Of a DNA stretch of 64,000 nucleotides, positions 51,017 to 61,757 are shown piece by piece. Each line of letters begins with the position of its first letter. Within the stretch, counting starts at the first letter, position 1. The stretch lies in assembly GCF_000236905.1 (NCBI RefSeq), contig NC_016520.1, forward strand, positions 310,001 through 374,000, given 5' to 3'. The notes beneath the pieces were generated by a model. The model saw only the letters and a program-made list of their open reading frames with translations, did not search any database and was not told where the DNA came from. Position numbers and translations under genes: made by a program. This DNA comes from Tetrapisispora phaffii CBS 4417 (Eukaryota > Ascomycota > Saccharomycetes > Saccharomycetales > Saccharomycetaceae).

Positions 51017-52075
51017 ATGCCAAATAGAGACACCCTCAATGTTAATTCTGATAAGGAAAATGATATAGCTTATAAGAACAATGATCCGCTATTTGTGAAG
51101 GATGCTATTTCGAATAGGACTGTTCCGCAGACACCAATGGATAAATTATTGAAGCGAACTCATTCAAAGACATTGAGCACTGCTGTGTTTAAGGACGCAC
51201 AACAATCGAAAGAAAATAATAATAATAACATAAAACTAAATAGGTTACCTTTGGCTTCAAAAGATAATAATAATAGCCGTAGATCAAATAGTTTCATACT
51301 GCAGAATAATAAATTGGTCCTAAATAAACAACTCTCTCTTCTCAATAATAATCAAACTAGTAATAAATTAAGAAAGTATGGCAGCATACTAGGTGTAAAT
51401 AATAACGGTAATAATACAAACAAAACTTTGAACCCTGTTAAAAGTTTAATCTTGAAGGATATTCCTGACAATGGAAATGAGAATGACGACGACGACGACG
51501 ACGACGACGACAATATAATAACTTTGAATTTAAAGAATGCACTACAATCGAAAAAGGAACCATTACTAAACCAATTGAAGAATGCTAAAAAAAATAGTTA
51601 TTCTGATAGTGAAGAAGAGGAGATAGGGTTGTTTGGAAAAGGTAATGGTTTGCAGAAACTTATTAGTCAGTCAATGAATCATAAAACTAAAATAGAAGCA
51701 GAAATTATACCGGAAATAGAAACGAAATCAGCTGCATACCCAGACCTTTCATATAGTCCAGAAGGTTATATACCGTTTAATAACGAAGACATCAAAAAAC
51801 TAAACACATTTAAGTCACCATATTCTAATTTAAATGTTAATGATAGTTTATTAGCAGATCATAATAATAATAATAATTCTGGGCTCCTCGAATTAGAAAA
51901 CGTGGGGAGCTCCGATGATGATGATGATAACAATCTATTAAATATTAGTAATATTCAAGATGGGAGAGGCTCGAGACAGACAAACGACAATGAAACATTC
52001 ATTGATTTCGAAATACAGCCATCGTATAACGATGGTCTGGATGCAAATGAACTTGAAAATTTATTAGATATATAA
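51017..52075 (+). CDS. PDS1: PDS1, securin
   Basis: 352 aa (S. cerevisiae Pds1, YDR113C, 373 aa). Securin binds and restrains separase (Esp1) until anaphase, when APC/C-Cdc20 destroys it. As is typical, most of the protein is disordered and Asn/Lys/Asp-rich. Degradation motifs are visible: KEN boxes in SDKENDI (about 12-16) and QSKENNN, and a D-box-like RLPLAS. An eight-Asp run comes from (GAC)8 at 51485-51508. The acidic C-terminus (DFEIQPSYNDGLDANELENL, then LDI) matches the separase-binding end of yeast securins. Assignment also rests on its place between YDR115W and the XDJ1/ALT genes. Confidence 0.9.
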   Translation: MPNRDTLNVNSDKENDIAYKNNDPLFVKDAISNRTVPQTPMDKLLKRTHSKTLSTAVFKDAQQSKENNNNNIKLNRLPLASKDNNNSRRSNSFILQNNKLVLNKQLSLLNNNQTSNKLRKYGSILGVNNNGNNTNKTLNPVKSLILKDIPDNGNENDDDDDDDDDNIITLNLKNALQSKKEPLLNQLKNAKKNSYSDSEEEEIGLFGKGNGLQKLISQSMNHKTKIEAEIIPEIETKSAAYPDLSYSPEGYIPFNNEDIKKLNTFKSPYSNLNVNDSLLADHNNNNNSGLLELENVGSSDDDDDNNLLNISNIQDGRGSRQTNDNETFIDFEIQPSYNDGLDANELENLLDI

Positions 52076-52208
52076 AAGTTAACACCTTATATAATATTTA
52101 CATCAATTTATGGACTAATTTAAATTCAAACCCTTTATAAAATATGTTTATGTTTGTTTTATAAATGCATAAATATACAGTTGTTCATAGACCAGACATG
52201 TATTATTC

Positions 52209-53528
52209 TTACTGTTGGGAACATTCCGGCATCTCTGTGAAATTTGCGCTGTCTCCATTGTGTCCATATTCAGCACCATTATTATGTGATGTATCTATAA
52301 TGTCGGGAAGATCCTTGACAAAATCATAGTTTGAGATATCTTCACTATTCATAGTAATATTGAATATATCATCCTTTGGCATGTCACCTAAAATATCAGC
52401 CTTTGCATCACTGATAGCAGGTAGTAAATTTCTTATCTTTATTATATCATTCATTTCAGAGTTCCAATTATCTGCAGGAAATTCGATATTAAATTTTATG
52501 TACAAGTCACCACTACGTGTGGCATTTTTATTTAATGGCCAACCTTCCCCTTCTACTTTTAAAATATCTCCAAATCTAATTACTTTACCAACAGGAATCG
52601 ATAACCTCAGAAGCCTGCCATCTAATGTTTTCACAATAGGTTTTTCTTTAAATCCTGTTATGGCATCAGCTAATGATATAGTCAATTCTGTTATTAAATC
52701 TTTATCCCCATATCTCTTCAATGCAGTTTGTTCATCATCAATTTCCTCTAAAACAAAGATTAAATCTCCTGTTTTGAATTTACCCAATTCTTGATCCGCT
52801 TTATTATCAATAATAATTGTGTCTTTATCAGATGATCCTCTAGGTATATTGACAGTAATACTCTCAGATATTTCTATAATACCTTTGCCATTACACTTCA
52901 GACAAAAATTCTTACTGGAAGCAGGTTTTTTATAATATCTACCTTTACCGTCACAGTTCTTACAAACCAAATTTTGTTTTGTGAAAAATCCTGGTGCAAT
53001 CTGTTGCCTAACCTGCTTATAACCGGCACCATCGCATGTTTTACACTCCGTTAATGGTGGTACGTATTGCTTACCATTCTTCCTAGATCTCCAGCCCAAA
53101 CCAACACATTTCTCACAGATGACATTTCTTTTTATATCATATCGAATAATCTTACCGTTATACAAATCCTTTATTGTTACCTTTAAAGGAATAGAAATAT
53201 CTTTTGACGTTTGATTGCCAAAGGCGGTGTTTATCCCATCTCCATAATCTGAACCTTGATTGGCATCTCTAAAGTTCTTTTGTAAGTCATATTGTTTTCT
53301 TTTCTCTTCATCACTTAGAATCTCATATGCAGATATGATCTCTTTAAACTTCAACTCATATTCTAATTTTACATCATCTTCATCTCCATCAGTAGTTTGA
53401 ACTTTATCAGGATGATATTTCAAAGCCAGTTTCCTGTATTGTTTTTTCAATTCATCTTGAGTAATAGTTTCATCTACCTCTAAAATTGCATATAAATCTT
53501 TTGTGCTAGGATCATTCTCATTCGACAT
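52209..53528 (-). CDS. XDJ1: XDJ1, type I (DnaJ) Hsp40 cochaperone
   Basis: 439 aa (S. cerevisiae Xdj1, YLR090W, 459 aa). It is a J-protein linked to delivery of precursors to the mitochondrial TOM complex. The J domain (about 9-75) has the HPD tripeptide at 39-41. There are four CxxCxGxG zinc repeats ([32 protein letters not shown]), then C-terminal substrate-binding domains ([20 protein letters not shown]). The protein ends in CSQQ, a CaaX-like box that could be farnesylated, as the CASQ end of the related Ydj1 is. It converges on PDS1. Confidence 0.94.
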   Translation of the reverse strand: MSNENDPSTKDLYAILEVDETITQDELKKQYRKLALKYHPDKVQTTDGDEDDVKLEYELKFKEIISAYEILSDEEKRKQYDLQKNFRDANQGSDYGDGINTAFGNQTSKDISIPLKVTIKDLYNGKIIRYDIKRNVICEKCVGLGWRSRKNGKQYVPPLTECKTCDGAGYKQVRQQIAPGFFTKQNLVCKNCDGKGRYYKKPASSKNFCLKCNGKGIIEISESITVNIPRGSSDKDTIIIDNKADQELGKFKTGDLIFVLEEIDDEQTALKRYGDKDLITELTISLADAITGFKEKPIVKTLDGRLLRLSIPVGKVIRFGDILKVEGEGWPLNKNATRSGDLYIKFNIEFPADNWNSEMNDIIKIRNLLPAISDAKADILGDMPKDDIFNITMNSEDISNYDFVKDLPDIIDTSHNNGAEYGHNGDSANFTEMPECSQQ

Positions 53529-54261
53529 GTTATATTATGATGATCAAAATCAACGATCTAAAGGAGAATATACTTCTACCAGTAATATATGCTTAATAAC
53601 AATTAACCAACGTAATAAAATTACTAATATTCTCTTCCAATATGAAGAAAAAAAAACAGGTATTCGCAACTTAATTATAACGTCCCCTACCATCATCACA
53701 TTAAAACAATTGAGGTGTATTGTCACTAGTAATAGTTTATTAACTTTTAATACTATTTCACTTCTTTCTACTGTATATATTTCTCATAATATCAAATTAG
53801 CAACGTTAAGCTTTTCAGTTATTTCAAATTGACTAATTGATTTTGATACTTTTAACCTCTAACCCTTACTTTAAAAGCTTTGATTTTTTTTGCTATGTCC
53901 ATCACAAATACATAATCTTTAACAATGAGCAAATTTAAATAATTCATGAAGTAAAAGTTATTAACATTTTTGGAGAGATGAAGTCAATGACCATTTTGAT
54001 TTTCGATTCTTTATATATACTTAATAACCGGTGATTGATAACCATTGGCACCGTAAACTGGAATATAGAAATTTTACAAACTAATTCAACATTTGTGGAG
54101 TAATTTAATTCAGTGATTTAAGGTTACTAAGGGATGTGCAAATATATACATATATAAGACACCTTTAATTCATAATAAAATTGTTGAGTCTGCTAAAATA
54201 AATAACACTATAGCTGATTTATCAAACGACAAAAGACATACTGTCTTCGTAAATTTATGCA
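53529..54261. other. Divergent XDJ1 / alanine transaminase promoter
   Basis: 733 bp, AT-rich. An in-frame stop (TAA at 54250-54252) just before the transaminase ATG excludes an upstream presequence there. No factor site or RNA gene recognised. Confidence 0.55.
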
Positions 54262-55758
54262 ATGGAGAGTGAACATTTTACAGATTTTACACCTGTCGCT
54301 AAGGTGACATTAAAAGATTTAAATTCAAAGATAATAAAGACCCAATATGCCGTCAGAGGGCCTATACCAGCAAGAGCAGAAGAGCTAAAGTTACAATTAG
54401 AAAAAGATCCAAAATCTTTACCATTTAATAAGATAATAAATGCTAATATAGGCAACCCTCAACAACTGGGACAAAAACCCTTGAGTTTTATCAGAAAAGT
54501 ATTATCAATACTTCAATATCCTGATATTCTAGAAGATGAATCCAAACTACAAACTCTGATTGAATTACGAGTTTATCAAAAAGATGTAGTACGCAGAGCT
54601 AGAAAATTACTGGGGGAAATTGGAGGATCTGTAGGTGCATATTCTTTATCACAAGGTGTACCTGGAATCCAACAAACCGTCGCGGATTATATTACTAAAA
54701 GAGATAGCGGTGAGGTAGCTTATCCAGAGGATATTTTTCTTACAACTGGTGCATCATCTGCTGTTTCATTTATCTTACCGATGTTTTGCAATGGTCCAAC
54801 AACTGGTGTTTTAATACCAATTCCTCAATATCCGTTATATACTGCAACTATAACATTAGTTGGTGCAACTGCTATATCATACTACTTAAACGAAGAGGAC
54901 AATTGGTCTGTGAATACCGTTGAGATGGAAAATACAATACAGGAATCGATAAAATCAGGGATCAAACCTACTACTATTGTGATAATTAATCCAGGTAATC
55001 CAACTGGTTCAATTTTGACTGAAAAGGATATTGCAAATATTATAAGAATTTCAGCTAAATATGGCTTGCTTATAATCGCAGATGAGGTTTATCAGGAAAA
55101 TGTATTTTCTGGAAACGAATTTCATTCTGTTAAGAAAGTACTACGGAAACTACAAAGAAAATACCTGGGATTCTATGAAACTGTCCAACTAGCATCACTA
55201 CATTCAACTTCTAAAGGTTTAATTGGTGAATGTGGCCAAAGAGGTGGATATATGGAATTAATTGGATTAACTGATGATGTTAGATTGGAAGTAGTAAAAT
55301 TAATGTCAATATCCATTTGTTCTGTAGTAACAGGACAGGCACTAATCGATATGGTTGTGTCCCCTCCAAGACCAGGCGATGAGTCTTATGAAATGGATCA
55401 GTTAGAAAGAAATAATATTAAAAATGATTTGATTTCTAGATCACAAAAATTGCATCAACTTTTTATATCATTGGAAGGTGTCGAATGTTTACGACCACAA
55501 GGTGCTATGTATCTTTTTCCCAAATTCATCTTCCCGCAAAAATTCATTGATATAGCTCAAAAACTTCATACAGAAGCTGATACTTTGTATTGCAAAGAAT
55601 TACTAGAACATACTGGTATTTGTACAGTTCCTGGCTCGGGTTTCGGTCAAAAACCAAACACTTATCATTTGAGAACAACTTTCTTAGTCCCTGGTGATAG
55701 TTGGATCGATTTATGGAGGAAGTTTCACACTGAATTTTGTGAAAGGTACCGCTCATAA
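54262..55758 (+). CDS. ALT2: Alanine transaminase (ALT1/ALT2)
   Basis: 498-aa fold-type I PLP enzyme converting alanine and 2-oxoglutarate to pyruvate and glutamate. The PLP-binding lysine is K318 in HSTSKGLIGECGQRGGY. The substrate and phosphate contacts TTGASSAVSFILPMFC, INPGNPTGS and IIADEVYQEN are intact. S. cerevisiae has mitochondrial Alt1 (YLR089C, 592 aa) and cytosolic Alt2 (YDR111C, 507 aa), a WGD pair. S. cerevisiae Alt2 is reported to lack activity, but here all PLP residues I can check are present. This protein has no presequence, and a stop in frame just upstream confirms the short start, so it should be cytosolic. The symbol ALT2 is chosen on form only. Confidence 0.9.
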   Translation: MESEHFTDFTPVAKVTLKDLNSKIIKTQYAVRGPIPARAEELKLQLEKDPKSLPFNKIINANIGNPQQLGQKPLSFIRKVLSILQYPDILEDESKLQTLIELRVYQKDVVRRARKLLGEIGGSVGAYSLSQGVPGIQQTVADYITKRDSGEVAYPEDIFLTTGASSAVSFILPMFCNGPTTGVLIPIPQYPLYTATITLVGATAISYYLNEEDNWSVNTVEMENTIQESIKSGIKPTTIVIINPGNPTGSILTEKDIANIIRISAKYGLLIIADEVYQENVFSGNEFHSVKKVLRKLQRKYLGFYETVQLASLHSTSKGLIGECGQRGGYMELIGLTDDVRLEVVKLMSISICSVVTGQALIDMVVSPPRPGDESYEMDQLERNNIKNDLISRSQKLHQLFISLEGVECLRPQGAMYLFPKFIFPQKFIDIAQKLHTEADTLYCKELLEHTGICTVPGSGFGQKPNTYHLRTTFLVPGDSWIDLWRKFHTEFCERYRS

Positions 55759-55981
55759 ACTGATATTCGCTATAATTTGTTATATAAAATTTGTAATGGT
55801 GTAATGATATTTCATATATTTTAAAATAGAAAATGAATTAGAATGAAACAAAAAATAAATGGTATTTTTAATTGAATGTTAGTTCATCATAAATTAATTT
55901 TTCTATAATATAAATGCATATATGGTAACTAAATTATAGAACTGAGTACATTTGACTGTAGCCCGCATGCTTCTACTTCTT

Positions 55982-57355
55982 TTATAGCAGCACACCTGAC
56001 TCAGCCTCAGTGAAAGTATCATTATAATCCAGGATGGTATCATCTCTATTAGGACCTTCTGCCAAGTAATTATCCTCTTGATTATCTTCATAATTATCAT
56101 CAGAGTCTTCAGAGGAATTGACTACTGATTCAGAAAGCTTTTTAGGTGTTTCCTTTTCAACTAAGTTATCAAAAGAAAACTCATCCTCAGAATATATGAA
56201 ATGAGAGCCTTCGTCAATGTTAATGAAATTTTCAGAGGGCAATCTACCTATGATCATCTTCGACCTCTCTTCATATTTTTTTAAAAAGTCTGTCATACCT
56301 GAAAATAACCCATAATTCTTATTAGGGGGACGTATGTCAAATTTTGAATTACTCTGTCTATCAGCAAGCCATTTAAGACACATAAACCAACTTTTCAAAC
56401 ATTCTGTCTTATGAGAATTTAATATTCTCGTTACGTAAGGATTCTTTGAGTATGCTTTTTGCATATTTCTAGTGCCTAGACCTATGGAGATGTTATATTC
56501 CCGAGCCAAATAGCAGCATAACTCAAAGATATCGTTTAGAGATAGAGTAAAGGAGGAAATAAATACTGGTTTCACAGGGAGAGCTACTATGAATTCTGTG
56601 ACTTTACTTATAATTGTTCGCAGCTTCAGATTTTTTAGTGGGAAACTCCACATAAATTTAGTATGGAAGTCAGTTATTGTTAAAATATGAGTATATCTCT
56701 TCTGGATTTTCTTAGCCCCAAAGGGAGCAACAACATCCAGAATTAATCTTTCATAAAATAAAATATCAGGGGAATTAGAAAGCTGTGGTTCCTTTTTCCT
56801 TCGGATATTTTTTTTATTTGAATTACATATTGAACAATATTCAATCGATGTCTTTATGAACGGATCCGATAGATTAGCAAAACACTTCGATAGAGTCCTA
56901 TATATAGCCCCTCTGGTTAAATGATCATTCAATAAATGTGTCGTCATTACCATTCGGAATCGATGGGCTGGATCAATTACTATTTTATTTTGTTTACTCC
57001 TGTCATGTACCATCAATTTTGAATCTCTATAATATCTATGTTTTAATGGAATCAATCTTGTAATCGCATTCTTTTCATCTAAATTTAAAGCAACTGCAAC
57101 ATTTTTTCTTGTAAGATCATCATTTTTCACCAAGTCATATAGTTCCTTGGATAAATAATTAGTTTTCGAATTAGCAACAGCGATTTCACCTTTTTGTAAA
57201 AGCTGTTTATCTAATAGTGGTGTAATCAATGAATCATATTTCTGACCAATTCTTGGTATTATGTATTTAATATTTGCTAAAACATGTTCAGGATCTTTAA
57301 ATTCATTTCTATCCTTTTCTGGGTTTGGTTCAGAGGCTTGCTTTTCATCTTGCAT
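55982..57355 (-). CDS. FOB1: FOB1, replication-fork-block protein (domesticated integrase)
   Basis: 457 aa from the ATG at 57355 (an in-frame GTG lies 12 codons upstream). S. cerevisiae Fob1 (YDR110W, 566 aa) binds the rDNA fork barrier, arrests replication forks and promotes rDNA recombination. Its fold derives from a retroelement integrase. Here the zinc-binding HHCC module is intact (H140, H145, C174, C177; H-x4-H-x28-C-x2-C). The integrase-like core follows, from LILDVVAPFG through ILTITDFHTKFMWSF. The catalytic D,D,E set is not preserved: the SDNG position reads SFTL and the Glu helix reads TRILN. The C-terminus is acidic. It lies beside the transaminase gene, as YDR110W does beside ALT2. 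Confidence 0.9.
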   Translation of the reverse strand: MQDEKQASEPNPEKDRNEFKDPEHVLANIKYIIPRIGQKYDSLITPLLDKQLLQKGEIAVANSKTNYLSKELYDLVKNDDLTRKNVAVALNLDEKNAITRLIPLKHRYYRDSKLMVHDRSKQNKIVIDPAHRFRMVMTTHLLNDHLTRGAIYRTLSKCFANLSDPFIKTSIEYCSICNSNKKNIRRKKEPQLSNSPDILFYERLILDVVAPFGAKKIQKRYTHILTITDFHTKFMWSFPLKNLKLRTIISKVTEFIVALPVKPVFISSFTLSLNDIFELCCYLAREYNISIGLGTRNMQKAYSKNPYVTRILNSHKTECLKSWFMCLKWLADRQSNSKFDIRPPNKNYGLFSGMTDFLKKYEERSKMIIGRLPSENFINIDEGSHFIYSEDEFSFDNLVEKETPKKLSESVVNSSEDSDDNYEDNQEDNYLAEGPNRDDTILDYNDTFTEAESGVLL

Positions 57356-57803
57356 TGCCCTATTTTTTATATTAATCTCCAACGATCTCACTTACATTCG
57401 AAAAGTATAATAACACCTAGCCGTGTAATAAATCTGACTACATCAAATACTTTATAAGTTAAGTCATATATAGGATAGCCAATTTAATATTCTATTTAAC
57501 TTTGTTAAACTTGATCTCATCTTAAATTGAAAAATGAAATCAGACAATTAGGCACATCGCTCATTTTTCAGTATAACACTTTAAACATAAAAACGTATAT
57601 TGATAATGTTGGTAGATATATGATCCGATCAAGATTTCTCTATAAATTAAAGGTTAACTTATGAACAGGTAGACGTCAATGAACTACAATAATGACAATA
57701 TTTATTCTTGTTCCTTTTAAAGTATATTCAGTTGAAGTATATGCTATGTAATCTAAATTTAACTGCGATTAGGTCGTAACGTTAATTAGAATAATTTACT
57801 CTT
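57356..57803. other. FOB1 promoter / GAA1 3' flank
   Basis: 448 bp between two minus-strand genes, AT-rich, nothing specific recognised. Confidence 0.5.
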
Positions 57804-59549
57804 TTATAAATTTTTTTTAGTGTCTCCATCGAGTGCCGATCGAGGAGTGTCCAAATTGGCAATGTATACCATTTGCCAAGTAGTAAACCAGCCTATGCAT
57901 GTAATTGCCCAGGTCCAATTACCCATGTACTTGAACGAACTAATTAAATCACTAAACACTTCAAAATTTGTTATATCATCTTCAAAGATTGAAACAAATA
58001 TGAATATTGCAATGAAAGGATTACTAATAGCTAAGTAAAAACAATTGATAACCTTGGATTTAAATGTAATCATCTCGGAACAACTTTTAGTGAAAGTCAA
58101 TGGGAATGCTAGTAAACCCATTCCAAATGCCAAGGCAAAGTTCATAACTAGTAAGGAGGTCAACACCAAACTGATATATATAAAAGCAAATGATTTTAGT
58201 CTATAAGACAAACATGGTTGAATAGTTATTAATGGTTGAGGAATATTTGTCAAAGGTAAAAATGAGATTAACAGAAACGCTAAAATCATCAAATGAGGCT
58301 GTAAAAAGGTTTCATTTATTTGTAGAAATATAAATGAAATGGCTATTGAACCGAAAAAAATGATTAAAGCCAAAATACTAGAATTATCTGATAAGGGTAC
58401 AGTAATGTATTGATTGTTGATATATGAATGAGCTGCTGAAATCCCAAATGAAATTGAAAGGCACACGGCTGAAGGTAAGTAGCTACCAATGGAAACAAAA
58501 TGCCTTGGTGCAACTAAGAAATAAAAGAAAAAGGACTGGTGAAATTTCTCTAATAAATTATTAACTGATCTGAAGATAGCTTCTGGTATACGACCAAAAG
58601 TAGTTATATCATGCCCCTCAGTACCACAGGCCTTTAAAGTCAAAGCTTGAATTCTTCTGCCACTAAATGCCTCGTTGCCGTACAGTTTTCTAGTACCAGA
58701 TAAAGCTGAATTTTTCACACCAAATAATAATGTTTTCAATCTGTTAAAATAGGATGAAGTATACATTTCACTCAAATTTAAACCTTGTAACGAAACCTTA
58801 ACACCTTCATGTTCAATAACAGATATTGCCACATTTACAATATCTAAATTTGGAAGTTCACCATTAATACCATTGAAATATAGTTCTACAAATTCAAAAT
58901 ACTCAGATTTTGAAGGAAAATCTAAGACTATTGCTGCCTCTAAGGAACCACCGGTCAAATCCAGAGAATTATGATAGGCATCGACCCAAGATTTCATGGC
59001 TTTATGTGGATTTTCTGAAATGACTAAAATGATATTCTTAGACCATATTGGCCAACGAGAAAAATATCTACTTAGGGATATACCTAATGCAGCACCACCA
59101 ATATTAACTTCGTTGTCTGTGTTATACCAAGGGACAGCTAAAACGATTGCCTCAGTACCATCACCTCTCTGAGAGTTATATACACCATATAATGTGTCAC
59201 CGTCAGCAGCGTTATCATATACAGCATGTTTCATACCAAAATCAGTAAGCCATGAACTTATCACTTCATTTCTAACTCTAGCTGGTTTATCAATCAAGGC
59301 TTCGATAGCAGTACGATATCCTCTTAAAATATTCCATTCACTCTCTCTGAAATAACTATATGCTTGAGATGGTAATAGTGCATTCTCTGATATATAGGTT
59401 CTTCTATATTGACCATCAAGCGGTAAACACAAGATCAAACCAATACTTATTAATACTAAAATGTTTGATACAATTGATAACTTCCCAATAACTTTAGGTA
59501 ACAAACCCAATTTTGTTGCACGTCTATGCAGGACTTCAATTAAAGCCAT
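57804..59549 (-). CDS. GAA1: GAA1, GPI transamidase subunit
   Basis: 581 aa (S. cerevisiae Gaa1, YLR088W, 614 aa). It is an essential ER-membrane subunit of the GPI transamidase, which attaches anchors to proteins such as the yapsin and Ccw12 encoded in this window. A first membrane span lies at about 25-45. A large lumenal peptidase-like domain follows (EAIVLAVPWYNTDNEVNIGG; ILVISENPHKAMKSWVDAYH). Several C-terminal spans occur after about 345. The conserved ALTLKACGTEGHDITTFGR segment is present. Confidence 0.96.
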   Translation of the reverse strand: MALIEVLHRRATKLGLLPKVIGKLSIVSNILVLISIGLILCLPLDGQYRRTYISENALLPSQAYSYFRESEWNILRGYRTAIEALIDKPARVRNEVISSWLTDFGMKHAVYDNAADGDTLYGVYNSQRGDGTEAIVLAVPWYNTDNEVNIGGAALGISLSRYFSRWPIWSKNIILVISENPHKAMKSWVDAYHNSLDLTGGSLEAAIVLDFPSKSEYFEFVELYFNGINGELPNLDIVNVAISVIEHEGVKVSLQGLNLSEMYTSSYFNRLKTLLFGVKNSALSGTRKLYGNEAFSGRRIQALTLKACGTEGHDITTFGRIPEAIFRSVNNLLEKFHQSFFFYFLVAPRHFVSIGSYLPSAVCLSISFGISAAHSYINNQYITVPLSDNSSILALIIFFGSIAISFIFLQINETFLQPHLMILAFLLISFLPLTNIPQPLITIQPCLSYRLKSFAFIYISLVLTSLLVMNFALAFGMGLLAFPLTFTKSCSEMITFKSKVINCFYLAISNPFIAIFIFVSIFEDDITNFEVFSDLISSFKYMGNWTWAITCIGWFTTWQMVYIANLDTPRSALDGDTKKNL

Positions 59550-59896
59550 TTTGGTGTGATCTTGATACCAAAGTACGTTTTCTGATATAATATATCCTTG
59601 GAAAAAAAATTATGGTAACTTTATGCTTGTGTGTATTAAGTATCTCTAATATAAACCGATTGAATATCTTATATACACAAAATAAAGTAATTATCTTTTT
59701 GTTGATGTTCTATCTTTTATATTTACAGTTTTAAGTTTCTGAAAAAATCTAACACTTAACGGAAGAAGCATAATACCATCTTATAAATATCATAATATTT
59801 ATAAACACAAATAGTGTACTATTTGGTATTAAGTATTCTAAATTTTATAATACCAATCGAATAATATACTAGGTAAGCAAATTTCTACATACTACT
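59550..59896. other. Divergent GAA1 / ARP6 promoter
   Basis: 347 bp, very AT-rich, nothing specific recognised. Confidence 0.5.
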
Positions 59897-61162
59897 ATGG
59901 GAGAAGCTCCGCTGCTAATAGATAATGGGTCTTACGAAATTAAATTTGGATACTCTAATCAAGAAACGCCATTTGTTGCATTAAACGCTCTTGCTAAGGA
60001 TAAATATGAAACATATTATTTGTCAAATCAAATAAATAATATTAAAGATATTTCTTCTGTCAGTATCAAGAGGCCTCATCAATTAGGTCAATTGGTTTCC
60101 TGGGAATTGGAGCACGAAATCTGGGATTATTGTTTTTATAACGGAGATGACTTCAAAGGTTTCGAAGTAAACGAAGACTCTGAAAATCATTTGGTTCTTA
60201 CAGAAACTCCAATGACTTTACCTGAATTATCAAGAAACACTGATCAGGTTGTGTTTGAGGAATATGGCTTTGATAGTTTATATAAGGCACCTGCTGCAAA
60301 TTTTATCCCATTCATAAAGAATGATGACAACTCTTTTATTAGATTATCAGGCAAAAGCAAAACTTATCTGGATGGTAGTAAAGAAAACAATTACCAGGAT
60401 TTTAATCTGGTGATAGATTCAGGCTACAATTGCAGCTGGATTATACCGATGATTAAAGGTGTTCCTTATTATAAGGCTGTTAAAAAAATGGATATGGGTG
60501 GTAGATTTTTAAATGGTTTATTGAAAGAAACAATATCGTATAGACATTATGATGTCACTGATGAGAGTATGTTAGTTAATAATATCAAAGAAAATTGTAT
60601 GTTTATCAGTCCAGTATCATACATAGAAAGTTTTAAGAAGAAGGCTCTAACAAAAGTTGAATATGTTCTTCCTGATTTTCAAACAAGTTTTATGGGATAT
60701 GTAAGAGATATGAAGAAACATAGCACATTGCCGGAACATTCACAAAGCATAATATTAGAAGATGAGCTTTTCTCTGTACCTGAAGGATTTTTTCACCCAG
60801 AGATGGCAAACGTATTGAAACCTGGTATAATTGAAACAATTTTAGAAAGTTTATTTATATTACCGGAGTCATTAAGATCATTGATGGTCAACAATATAGT
60901 ATGCACTGGTGGTAATTTTAACATTCCAAACTTTGGCTCACGTATTTACACAGAATTGCAAAAACAAGTCCAAACTGAATGGGTCTGTGATGTGTCCATC
61001 CCTAAAGCCAATGCTGAATTACAAAATTGGAAAGCAATGAAAAGTTTCACTGAAAACAATGAGGAATTATACAAGCATACAAGGGTAACAAAACAAGAGT
61101 ATAACGAGCATGGGTTCGAATGGACCACAAAACAAAGATTTGGTTACCAAAATTGGTTATAA
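59897..61162 (+). CDS. ARP6: ARP6, actin-related subunit of SWR1
   Basis: 421 aa (S. cerevisiae Arp6, YLR085C, 438 aa). It is a nuclear actin-related protein in the SWR1 complex, which exchanges H2A for H2A.Z. Actin-fold landmarks are the N-terminal phosphate loop LLIDNGSYEIKFGYS, the second loop LVIDSGYNCSWIIPMIKGVP, GGRFLNGLLKETISYRHYDV, and the C-terminal NIVCTGGNFNIPNFGSRIYT. The ending GFEWTTKQRFGYQNW is typical of Arp6. Confidence 0.96.
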   Translation: MGEAPLLIDNGSYEIKFGYSNQETPFVALNALAKDKYETYYLSNQINNIKDISSVSIKRPHQLGQLVSWELEHEIWDYCFYNGDDFKGFEVNEDSENHLVLTETPMTLPELSRNTDQVVFEEYGFDSLYKAPAANFIPFIKNDDNSFIRLSGKSKTYLDGSKENNYQDFNLVIDSGYNCSWIIPMIKGVPYYKAVKKMDMGGRFLNGLLKETISYRHYDVTDESMLVNNIKENCMFISPVSYIESFKKKALTKVEYVLPDFQTSFMGYVRDMKKHSTLPEHSQSIILEDELFSVPEGFFHPEMANVLKPGIIETILESLFILPESLRSLMVNNIVCTGGNFNIPNFGSRIYTELQKQVQTEWVCDVSIPKANAELQNWKAMKSFTENNEELYKHTRVTKQEYNEHGFEWTTKQRFGYQNWL

Positions 61163-61757
61163 GAATACCATTGCAATACATCCTAATATAACTGCATGGC
61201 ATAACAATATCGAAAATGCCACTTTCATACACATATATATCAGCCAATTAAGTTATCTTATCATCATTCAGAAAGCAGAAACTTGACAACATTAATGAAA
61301 CTAAATATCTAATAAATAATCAATTAATTATCTTTTTAATCAGTTTTAAGTGTATAGAATAGATCATTGCATCTTAAAAATTCATCTTCAACTTTCGTAT
61401 CTCACAGTAGATTGTTTTAACGCGGCAGGCCTTGACAAAAATATATAATATACAGGTTCAATTTTGGAAAAGTACATAAACATTAGAGAATATTCTGAGT
61501 ATAAGATAGGTTGTTGTTATTATAAATGAATCAATATTGATACTGCCCTTAAAGTTAATCTTATCAATTGTGTTAACTGTTGGACTAGAGAATATACACG
61601 TAACTCACTCGAGTCTAAGTTTTTGGAATTCTGTTTGAAGTAAATTTGATATTATTTAAATAATCAGGAAAGTTCCATATAACAATTCAAACATTAATTT
61701 CAGTTTATTTCCTGTTTTGAGTTAGGGGTGTTTTACTTTTTTAGAACTATTTTGAAG
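61163..61757. other. ARP6-EMP70 intergenic region
   Basis: 595 bp, AT-rich. It should hold the EMP70 promoter. Nothing specific recognised. Confidence 0.5.

Noticed and set aside
55982..57355. FOB1 as a leftover Ty3-like retrotransposon
   Set aside because: No LTRs, gag, protease or reverse transcriptase nearby, the frame is intact, and it sits at the conserved YDR110W position.
57356..57391. GTG-initiated extension of FOB1 (and similar GTG starts for SRN2 at 8370 and EMP70 at 61728)
   Set aside because: Each has a good in-frame ATG nearby that fits the family N-terminus better; GTG starts are not expected in yeast.
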